From: an uncultured Peptococcaceae bacterium
GTDB lineage: Bacteria; Bacillota; Desulfitobacteriia; Desulfitobacteriales; Syntrophobotulaceae
Assembly: GCA_937892995.1 (NCBI GenBank)
Contig: CALBJS010000280.1
Coordinates: 1 to 19,358 of the forward strand
DNA length: 19,358 bases
Direction of reading: 5' to 3'
Made by a program: the position numbers and the translations under genes. Under the pieces are notes generated by a model. That model was given only the letters and a program-made list of their open reading frames with translations, did not search any database and had not been told where the DNA came from. Below are positions 13,931 through 19,358 of the stretch, piece after piece (position 1 is the stretch's first letter; every line of letters starts with the position of its first letter).

Positions 13931-14950
13931 TTGGTTGATTTTGGTATTGTAGGGTGTGGACATATTGCCAAAAAGCATGTCCAGGCCTTAGAAGAAATTA
14001 CAGATGCTAGGTTGGTCGCTGTTTGTGACAATGATTTGCAGCGTACAGTTCCTTTTGTACAAAAACATGGAGCCAGATCGTATGAAATTTATAAAGATTT
14101 CTTAGAAGACCCTGAGGTTGAGGCTGTAATCATTTGCACTCCCAGCGGTTTACATGCTGCAATGGGAGAAAAAGCGGCACATGCCGGTAAGCATATCTTG
14201 CTGGAAAAACCTTTTGTATTGGATCTTAATGAGGGGAAAAATTTGGTGGAACTATGCAAATCAAAGGGGGTTAAACTGGGAGTCGTACATCCTAACCGGG
14301 CTAAGGCTGTAGTGCAAGCCCTTGGTAAAGCTGTAAACGGGGGGTGGTTTGACAAAATTACTCACGCCAGTGCCATGCTGAGGTGGAATAGGGTACCCGA
14401 ATATTTTAATATAGCAGCATGGAGGGGAACGAGGGAGCTGGATGGAGGTATTTTATTTAATCAAGCAATTCATAACATTGACCTGTTAAACTGGTTACTT
14501 GGACCTGTGGATGAGGTATTTGCTTATGGGGCTACTCAACTGCACAATATTGAATACGAGGATGTATGCGTTTGTACCTTGAAGCTTAAAAGCGGGGCGT
14601 TGGGAATTATAGAAGCAGCCGTAACTTTGTACCCTGAAAATCTAGAGGAAAGTATAGCTATTTTTGGCAGTCAAGGAACAGCCGTATTAGGAGGGAAGTC
14701 CTTGTCAAAGATCCTGGAATGGAAGTTTTCTTGTTTAACCGAAGCTGAAGCAAAATGTCAGATTGAACGTCTAAACAATGGGTTAGATGCAGCAGGGCAT
14801 AAAGAAGTAATTGGAGATTTCGTTAAGGCTATTACCCAGAACCTGGAGCCTCTTGTTTCTGGGAAGGAAGCTTTGAAGGTATTGTATCTAGTAAAAGCAA
14901 TTTATCAATCTATATCCACTAATCAACCTGTAAAGGTAACAACAGATTAA
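13931..14950 (+). CDS. Gfo/Idh/MocA oxidoreductase, WbpB/WlbA-like (UDP-GlcNAc-uronate 3-dehydrogenase type)
   Basis: This protein of about 339 residues has an N-terminal NAD fold with GIVGCGHIAKKH, then ICTPSGLHAAMGEKAAHAGK and the EKPF motif, and a C-terminal domain with WRGTRELDGGILFNQAIHNI and DLLNWLLG. That last segment is characteristic of WbpB/WlbA, which oxidise C3 of UDP-GlcNAcA before transamination. I prefer the TTG at 13931: AAAGGGGG ends eight bases before it, whereas the GTG at 13922 overlaps that ribosome site. It sits 63 bases after the WbpA-like gene. No WbpE-type aminotransferase follows in this window, so either the 3-keto product is used differently or the aminotransferase is elsewhere. 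Confidence 0.85.
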   Translation: MVDFGIVGCGHIAKKHVQALEEITDARLVAVCDNDLQRTVPFVQKHGARSYEIYKDFLEDPEVEAVIICTPSGLHAAMGEKAAHAGKHILLEKPFVLDLNEGKNLVELCKSKGVKLGVVHPNRAKAVVQALGKAVNGGWFDKITHASAMLRWNRVPEYFNIAAWRGTRELDGGILFNQAIHNIDLLNWLLGPVDEVFAYGATQLHNIEYEDVCVCTLKLKSGALGIIEAAVTLYPENLEESIAIFGSQGTAVLGGKSLSKILEWKFSCLTEAEAKCQIERLNNGLDAAGHKEVIGDFVKAITQNLEPLVSGKEALKVLYLVKAIYQSISTNQPVKVTTD

Positions 14951-14960
14951 GGGTGGTAAT

Positions 14961-15054
14961 GTGAATTTTATCAGTCAGACCGAAAGATTGGGCAAAATGT
15001 CTTATAGGTTGTTATACGGTAATCTGTGATGAACTTCAAGTAATTGAGAGGTAG
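14961..15054 (+). pseudogene. Remnant of a left-handed beta-helix acyltransferase (WbpD position)
   Basis: Eleven bases after the WbpB-like gene, a GTG preceded by AAGGGTGG opens the frame NFISQTERLGK. One base out of phase, at the AAAA run 14994-14997, the sequence continues CLIGCYTVICDELQVIE to TAG 15052-15054. Joined, this is the hallmark N-terminus of hexapeptide-repeat acyltransferases (an LGKN-x-IG-x-x-x-VI-x-D type start). Only about 30 of roughly 190 residues remain and the frame is broken. In WbpA-WbpB pathways the acetyltransferase WbpD acts later in the same route, so this is probably the stump of that gene. The ribosome site of the next gene lies inside it. Confidence 0.6.
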
Positions 15055-15059
15055 CTCTA

Positions 15060-15833
15060 ATGAGGGAAATGGATTTTTCTCTTACCATGTATGCCGAAAT
15101 TTGTAAAGCTCTGCAGCTGCATAAAGTTGTTACTGTTCAACGTTATCTATCAAATGTACTGGAATCTCCATGCCTAGTATTGCGCCATGATGTTGACAGG
15201 GATTCTAAAAATGCCTTAGCCATGGCAAAGCTTGAGTATGAGTATGGTATTCAATCGACTTACTACTTTAGATACCCAAATACATTCAATAGGGAGATAA
15301 TGGAGCAGATAGCCAACTTAGGGCATGAGATAGGATATCACTATGAGGTATTGGATAAGGCCGGAGGTGACTGCCACAAGGCGATTGCCTTATTTCAAAA
15401 GGAATTAGAAATATTCCGTGCGTCTTTTCCGGTAAAGACAGTGTGCATGCATGGGAATCCTCTCACCAAATGGGACGGAAGGGATATCTGGAGTTTATTT
15501 GACTTTCACGATTTTGGCATACTTGGAGAAGCCTTCCTTTCCTGCAGCGATATTCCCATCTATCTAACGGATACGGGTAGAAATTGGAATGGTAATAACA
15601 ATTTTAAAGATAAATTGCCAGCAGAAAATAGGAATAAAAACTTTAGAAACACCGTTGATGTCATCCGATTTTTAAATAGTAATAAAGATAATATTATCTA
15701 TCTTAATTGTCACCCGGAAAGATGGGGGCCTGGCCCCTGGGGATGGACCAAAGCTTTTATGAGAGATCATTTATTCAATTTTTGCAAGAAAGCATTGAAA
15801 CTCTTTAGGTCAGGCTCTATGGAGCGATTTTAG
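15060..15833 (+). CDS. NodB-like polysaccharide deacetylase family protein
   Basis: This 257-residue protein has the compact deacetylase pattern LVLRHDVDRDSKNALAMAK (about residues 39-57), in which the Asp pair corresponds to the NodB catalytic and metal Asp. It continues with STYYFRY, then NLGHEIGYHYEVLD, the metal-binding His motif, and ends with LNCHPERWGPGPWGW, holding a late conserved His. No signal peptide or membrane helix is seen, so it should act in the cytoplasm, on a nucleotide sugar or lipid-linked glycan and not on wall polymers. GAGAGG precedes the ATG. The stop is one base before the next start, so the two deacetylase genes are coupled. Confidence 0.8.
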   Translation: MREMDFSLTMYAEICKALQLHKVVTVQRYLSNVLESPCLVLRHDVDRDSKNALAMAKLEYEYGIQSTYYFRYPNTFNREIMEQIANLGHEIGYHYEVLDKAGGDCHKAIALFQKELEIFRASFPVKTVCMHGNPLTKWDGRDIWSLFDFHDFGILGEAFLSCSDIPIYLTDTGRNWNGNNNFKDKLPAENRNKNFRNTVDVIRFLNSNKDNIIYLNCHPERWGPGPWGWTKAFMRDHLFNFCKKALKLFRSGSMERF

Positions 15834-15834
15834 A

Positions 15835-16464
15835 ATGAAAAAGCGAATCTTGGTGTTAGCCCCTCATACAGATGATGGAGAGTTTGGATGTGGCGGAACG
15901 ATTGCTAAGTTAATCGACGATCAAGCGGAGGTATTTTATGCAGCATTCTCTGTTTGTGAATTATCTATTCCTTCGCATCTGCCTAAAAACATCTTGGAAA
16001 TAGAAGTGAAAAATGCAACAGGAGTTTTAGGAATAAAGAGTGAAAACTTAAAAATATTTCGTTATGGGGTTAGGAATTTCGAAAATTATAGACAACAAAT
16101 ACTCGATGATTTAGTAGGGCTAAGAAATGAAATTGAGCCAGATTTGATATTAATGCCTTCCCCCCATGATATTCATCAAGATCACTGCACGATTGGGTTA
16201 GAAGGGGTTAGGGCTTTTAAACAGATTTCGATCTTGGGCTATGAATTGCCCTGGAACAACCTCACCTTTAATACCCAATCCTTTGTGTTTTTAGAGGAAG
16301 AGCATATCAACAAAAAAATTGAGGCTCTCAAATGTTATCAATCTCAGTCTGATCGGGTGTACGCCAATGAAAACTTTATCCGTGCCCTGGCTATCACCCG
16401 TGGAACCCAGATAGGGGTTAATTTTGCGGAAGCTTTTGAGGTGATACGGTGGATAATTCAATAA
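15835..16464 (+). CDS. PIG-L/LmbE-family N-deacetylase
   Basis: This 209-residue zinc-dependent deacetylase is of the PIG-L family, whose members remove acetyl groups from GlcNAc-like amino sugars (GlcNAc-PI, GlcNAc-malate, GlcNAc-inositol). The metal motif is LAPHTDDGEFGCGGT, with His11, Asp13 and Asp14, and the second motif is PSPHDIHQDHCTI. The family length is 200-250, so it is complete. It begins one base after the NodB-like gene and its end overlaps the ATP-grasp gene by 16 bases. Two structurally unrelated deacetylases side by side are unusual and suggest two different N-acyl groups or intermediates. The substrate is unknown; no bacillithiol or mycothiol partner genes are visible. Confidence 0.85.
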   Translation: MKKRILVLAPHTDDGEFGCGGTIAKLIDDQAEVFYAAFSVCELSIPSHLPKNILEIEVKNATGVLGIKSENLKIFRYGVRNFENYRQQILDDLVGLRNEIEPDLILMPSPHDIHQDHCTIGLEGVRAFKQISILGYELPWNNLTFNTQSFVFLEEEHINKKIEALKCYQSQSDRVYANENFIRALAITRGTQIGVNFAEAFEVIRWIIQ

Positions 16465-17489
16465 CTATTATTATTACTGGAGCAGGAGCTCCTGGTGCCC
16501 CGGGGGTGATAAAAAGTCTTCGGGACAATGGCGAACGCTCCATTCGTGTAGTCGGGGTAGATGCTTCCAGTGAGGCTGTTGGATTCAGATTAGCTGATGC
16601 AGGGTACCGGATCCCTATGGCTAATGCTCCTGACTTTATTGATAGGTTGCTTGAAATAGCTATTCAAGAAAAAGCAGAAGTAATTTTACCTTTGGTTACA
16701 AAAGAGCTAGAAATACTTTCTCTAAATAAAGATAAGTTTCAGAATGAGAGTGTGATTGTTTTAGTATCCGATTATTATCCTTTAAAAATAGCAAACAACA
16801 AAGGTAAGCTTTTAAGGCATATGAAAGAAAAAGGCTTCCCGGTACCGCATTTTTTTATCGTAAAATCGAAAGAAGAGTTCGTCGAAGCAGTGAAAGAATT
16901 AGGCTATCCGGATGAACCCATTTGCTTTAAACCGGTAAAAGCAAGCGGAAGCCGAGGGTTTAGAATTATTGATCCCCAAATAAATAGATATAAGCTTTTG
17001 TTCGAGATGAAGCCGGCAACAACTTATATAACGCTTGATGAAATTACGTCCATTTTCGATGAGACAAAAATTTTCCCCCAATTAATCGTGATGGAATATC
17101 TTCCCGGTAAGGAATACAGTGTTGATTTATTGGTAGATCATGGCAAACCGCTATATACTATTCCGCGAAGGCGTGATGCAATGAGCGCTGGAATTAGTAT
17201 AAAAGGTGAGATTGTTAAAGAAAACGATGTAATCAATTACTGTAATGAAATCGTACAAAGCCTTGGGCTTCATGGCAATATTGGGGTTCAGGTGAAGCGG
17301 GCAAAAACTAACATTCCCCTAATACTAGAAATAAATCCCCGTATACAGGGAACTATAGTACACTGTACCGGGGCCGGGGTTAACCTTCCTTATTACGCTG
17401 TAAAAATGGCCCTGCAGGAAGATATACCAAGAGTAAAGGTTCGATGGAACTGTAAAATGCTTCGCTACTGGAATGAGGTTTTTTATTGA
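16449..17489 (+). CDS. ATP-grasp ligase (carbamoyl-phosphate-synthase/PylC-like)
   Basis: This 346-residue ATP-grasp enzyme would join a carboxylate to an amine or similar nucleophile through an acyl phosphate. The N-terminal pre-ATP-grasp fold starts IIITGAGAPGAPGVIKSL. The ATP-binding core has ICFKPVKASGSRGFRII, then VMEYLPGKEYSVDLLV, and the metal-binding LILEINPRIQGT (Glu and Asn of ENPR). The GTG start is supported by GAGGTGAT just before it, inside the PIG-L gene. The start of the PHP gene overlaps its stop. Following two deacetylases, it could acylate a freed sugar amine, for example with an amino acid; this is inference, since ATP-grasp substrates cannot be read from sequence. Confidence 0.85.
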   Translation: MDNSITIIITGAGAPGAPGVIKSLRDNGERSIRVVGVDASSEAVGFRLADAGYRIPMANAPDFIDRLLEIAIQEKAEVILPLVTKELEILSLNKDKFQNESVIVLVSDYYPLKIANNKGKLLRHMKEKGFPVPHFFIVKSKEEFVEAVKELGYPDEPICFKPVKASGSRGFRIIDPQINRYKLLFEMKPATTYITLDEITSIFDETKIFPQLIVMEYLPGKEYSVDLLVDHGKPLYTIPRRRDAMSAGISIKGEIVKENDVINYCNEIVQSLGLHGNIGVQVKRAKTNIPLILEINPRIQGTIVHCTGAGVNLPYYAVKMALQEDIPRVKVRWNCKMLRYWNEVFY

Positions 17490-18181
17490 TGTTATCTGAT
17501 CTGCATAATCATAGTACGTTTTCAGATGGGATTAATACTTGTGAAGAAATGATTGAGCAAGCGATATCCTTAGGTCTACAGCGAATTGGACTTGTGGAAC
17601 ATGTATGGCGAAAAAGTGAATGGGTCTTAGATTTTATTGACTCTACAAACAGATTAATAGAAAAATATGAAGGCGTTATTCAAATAGTCACCGGACTTGA
17701 AGCCAAGGTCTTAACATGTGCTGGTGAACTTGATCTTAATGATAAGTGGAGAAATAAAGTAGACTATATTTTTGGCTCCATTCATAGAATCCCTTCAAGA
17801 TCAAATCAATTCCATAGCATTAGCGATAAGCCACTCAATAAAAGTAAAGTGTATGAAGATTGGTTATTAACAATTCAAGGGGTGCTGAAAAACGATAGTG
17901 TTGATATCATTGCCCATCCTGCTGCAGAGTTGAAACATTATAAAATACCTCTCGATAATCAGACAATTGAAATGTTGTGTTACTTAGGCCAAAGATTCGG
18001 GAAGGCTTTTGAAGTAAATGTCAAACATCAGGTTCCTGTTCAACCGTTCTTAACCCAACTTATTAACAGGAATATTCTCTTGAGTATAGGGTCTGATAGT
18101 CATTCCATAATCGAACAGCAGCTTTATATAAAGGATATTATCGTAATACATGAAATACTGGCTCGTTATAACTTAATTTAA
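17489..18181 (+). CDS. PHP-domain metal-dependent hydrolase
   Basis: This 230-residue protein has the PHP metal motifs: SDLHNHSTFSDG at the N-terminus (His6, His8, Asp13), LVEHVWR, GLEAKVL, SIHRIP, IIAHPAAELKHY and the C-terminal SDSH. Stand-alone PHP proteins include histidinol-phosphatase-like phosphoesterases, nucleoside 3',5'-bisphosphate phosphatases and tyrosine-phosphatase CpsB relatives. This one most resembles the small HisJ/YcdX-like type. ATG 17489 overlaps the TGA of the ATP-grasp gene, so the two are coupled; a TTG one codon earlier is the less likely start. In this cluster it may remove a phosphate from a sugar intermediate. Confidence 0.8.
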   Translation: MLSDLHNHSTFSDGINTCEEMIEQAISLGLQRIGLVEHVWRKSEWVLDFIDSTNRLIEKYEGVIQIVTGLEAKVLTCAGELDLNDKWRNKVDYIFGSIHRIPSRSNQFHSISDKPLNKSKVYEDWLLTIQGVLKNDSVDIIAHPAAELKHYKIPLDNQTIEMLCYLGQRFGKAFEVNVKHQVPVQPFLTQLINRNILLSIGSDSHSIIEQQLYIKDIIVIHEILARYNLI

Positions 18182-18272
18182 CTCTTAACTTAACCTGGTT
18201 TGAGATCACTCCTAAGTTTCATTGACGAGCTTTTGCGTTCGTTATCATTTTAGCGGAAGGAGTTTCTTTACT

Positions 18273-18854
18273 ATGTTTAGTATAGAGATAATAATCCGAA
18301 AAATTGTAACCTCTCTAACCAATCTTTTTAGAAATTTAAAATTCGAATCTAACGTAAGAATTTTGTTTAAAAGCGGAGTCATTAATGATAATTGTACAAA
18401 GGCAGACATTTGCGTAGTCACGGATCGTAATATCAGTGACGTATGCGAATACGAAGGAAATAAATATCTAGAAAAATATAAAAAGTTTTTTGCACAAGGT
18501 GATCTTGGTTATTATGCGTACCTGGACGGGAAATGGGCACATCGAACTTGGGTTACGATAGGGCCTAAAGCAGTTAACAGATGGTCCCACTTTCCTCCTT
18601 TCAAATTAAAAGCCCGTGAAGCTTATTGCCATTTTGCTGAAACTGCACCAACAGCCCGTGGTAATAATATTCCAGCGGCGGTATTAAGCAGAATAGCAGT
18701 AGATTTAAAAGACAAGGTGGATCATTTCTATACACTTGTTGACGAGAACAACTATGCTTCATGTAGGGTAAATGAAAAAGCCGGATTTATTGGCATAAAA
18801 AGGCTAAAGAGAAGCGGCTTTTTATGGTTCAATGTTTACCGAGAGTTGAAATAA
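18273..18854 (+). CDS. GNAT-family N-acetyltransferase
   Basis: This 193-residue protein is of the GNAT acyltransferase family. The C-terminal half has AETAPTARGNNIPAAVLSRI, corresponding to the acetyl-CoA pyrophosphate loop (R/Q-x-x-G-x-G/A position) and following helix, then LVDENNYASCRVNEKAGFIG, the typical N-x-x-S-x-x-x-x-E-K-x-GF motif. The first 40 residues are basic and moderately hydrophobic (IIIRKIVTSLTNLFRNLKF) and could form an amphipathic helix. Upstream TTG codons exist, but ATG 18273 follows GGAAGGAG at a normal distance. It closes the cluster before a terminator. It may re-acetylate an amine freed by the deacetylases, or replace the lost hexapeptide acyltransferase. Confidence 0.75.
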   Translation: MFSIEIIIRKIVTSLTNLFRNLKFESNVRILFKSGVINDNCTKADICVVTDRNISDVCEYEGNKYLEKYKKFFAQGDLGYYAYLDGKWAHRTWVTIGPKAVNRWSHFPPFKLKAREAYCHFAETAPTARGNNIPAAVLSRIAVDLKDKVDHFYTLVDENNYASCRVNEKAGFIGIKRLKRSGFLWFNVYRELK

Positions 18855-18867
18855 AGCTGTATCCTAT

Positions 18868-18893
18868 CCTGGATTAAATTCCAGGTTTTTTTT
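18868..18893 (+). terminator. Rho-independent terminator closing the sugar cluster
   Basis: CCTGGA (18868-18873) pairs with TCCAGG (18880-18885) around a six-base loop and is followed by eight Ts (18886-18893). It stands 14 bases after the GNAT stop and marks the end of the plus-strand transcription unit. Confidence 0.8.
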
Positions 18894-18901
18894 AGCCTAT
18901 C

Positions 18902-19034
18902 AGAAAGTATAAAAAACTTTCTAATAGATCTAAGTGCAACTAAGGCGTGAAGGCGATCGGGAGCCTTCACGTGCTTACGACGGTCAAGGATGACCTAGTG
19001 TCGCTGAAGCCATGGATGGCGAGAGGCGGCCGCC
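18902..19034. repeat. Array of short hairpins, partly GC-rich, in a long intergenic region
   Basis: The 340-base gap before the last gene holds five consecutive inverted repeats: AGAAAGT/ACTTTCT (18902-18922); CGTGAAGGC/GCCTTCACG (18946-18971, 9 bp perfect); GGTCA/TGACC (18982-18995); GCCAT/ATGGC (19009-19020); and the perfect palindrome GGCGGCCGCC (19025-19034). Similar strings, CTAAGTGCAA at 18929-18938 and CTAGTGCAA at 19060-19068, flank the GC-rich part. The GC content jumps well above the surroundings. It looks like a dispersed intergenic repeat or structured RNA element; only one copy is in this window. Confidence 0.5.
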
Positions 19035-19196
19035 AAAAGCTTGACGTAGGCCAAGTTTTCTAGTGCAAAATTGTTTTGGAAAAAAGAATTTTAAATAAGT
19101 TGCGATTTTAAGTTTAAATACATAAAATGTAGCGTTAGGCTTAGAAACTGGGAAGGTTTTTAGATTTTTTAAAATGTTTTTAAAGTGAGGAATAGC

Positions 19197-19358
19197 ATGG
19201 AGTGGGATGTTATTGTTGTCGGGGCCGGTCCGGCGGGATGTTTTACAGCGATGCAAATCGCACTTTCAGGTTTTAAAGTCCTGGTTATCGAAGAACATCA
19301 GAAAATCGGTTGGCCGGTACAATGTGCCGGGCTTATTTCACCTCGTGCCATGGAACTA
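19197..19358 (+). CDS. Geranylgeranyl-reductase-family FAD-dependent oxidoreductase, N-terminal part
   Basis: The first 54 codons of a flavoprotein are present and run off the right edge. The start EWDVIVVGAGPAGCFTAMQI is the FAD dinucleotide-binding motif GxGxxG, followed by VLVIEEH, with the Glu that binds the FAD ribose. The segment PVQCAGLISPRAM is typical of the geranylgeranyl reductase family (digeranylgeranylglycerophospholipid reductase-like and related NAD(P)/FAD oxidoreductases). GAGGA stands six bases before the ATG. It lies beyond a terminator and a structured spacer, so it is probably unrelated to the sugar cluster. The specific substrate cannot be given from this fragment. Confidence 0.8.
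   Translation, partial: MEWDVIVVGAGPAGCFTAMQIALSGFKVLVIEEHQKIGWPVQCAGLISPRAMEL

Noticed and set aside
14089..14355. 88-codon minus-strand frame within the Gfo/Idh/MocA gene
   Set aside because: It is antisense to a clearly conserved enzyme domain, with no ribosome site or family signal.
18984..19256. 90-codon minus-strand frame
   Set aside because: It covers the hairpin array and the start of the flavoprotein gene. Its composition is not protein-like and it has no supporting ribosome site or family motif.

Overview
The window looks like part of the chromosome of an anaerobic, endospore-forming Firmicute, probably a clostridial lineage near Desulfosporosinus or Desulfitobacterium. The evidence is moderate AT richness, strong AGGAGG-type ribosome sites, frequent GTG/TTG starts, a CotS-type spore-coat kinase, a crcB/DUF190 pair behind a fluoride riboswitch, and LtrA-type intron debris. 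The genus is inference; no rRNA or marker gene is present.

Layout. (1) Bases 1-2155 are accessory DNA: a decayed minus-strand gene at the left edge, then two related Phd/YefM-RelE/ParE toxin-antitoxin modules in tandem, separated by a truncated DDE transposase on the opposite strand. (2) Bases 2156-3673 hold a start-less minus-strand gene tail, a hairpin with T-run, a tiny ORF, and a minus-strand fluoride unit (promoter, riboswitch with terminator, crcB, DUF190 gene). (3) Bases 3700-5650 are a gene graveyard: at least five truncated or frameshifted fragments lie end to end, including a group II intron reverse-transcriptase piece, an alpha/beta hydrolase whose catalytic Ser is Phe and whose C-terminus is missing, and a CPBP protease N-terminus. 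(4) At 6027-6218 a small minus-strand gene encodes a protein ending in an uninterrupted poly-Asp tract.

(5) Bases 6365-12318 form a spore-glycan block. A minus-strand pair (UDP-glucose 6-dehydrogenase, NDP-sugar epimerase) is divergent from an 859-residue fusion of a CotS-like kinase with a CotSA/YtcC-like GT4 glycosyltransferase, followed by a UTP-glucose-1-phosphate uridylyltransferase. The gene set matches the Bacillus subtilis ytdA-ytcA-ytcB-ytcC / cotS-cotSA locus, so a role in spore-surface polysaccharide is the best inference.

(6) Bases 12518-18854 form a plus-strand cluster that would continue nucleotide-sugar chemistry: a WbpA-like UDP-HexNAc 6-dehydrogenase, a WbpB-like Gfo/Idh/MocA oxidoreductase, a frameshifted stub of a left-handed-beta-helix acyltransferase (the WbpD position), a NodB-like deacetylase, a PIG-L deacetylase, an ATP-grasp ligase, a PHP hydrolase and a GNAT acetyltransferase, closed by a terminator. 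No WbpE-type aminotransferase is visible. This combination is the best candidate here for an undescribed pathway: oxidation of a UDP-HexNAc, deacetylation, then ATP-dependent acylation of the freed amine. (7) An array of short GC-rich hairpins follows, and the window ends inside a geranylgeranyl-reductase-type flavoprotein gene.
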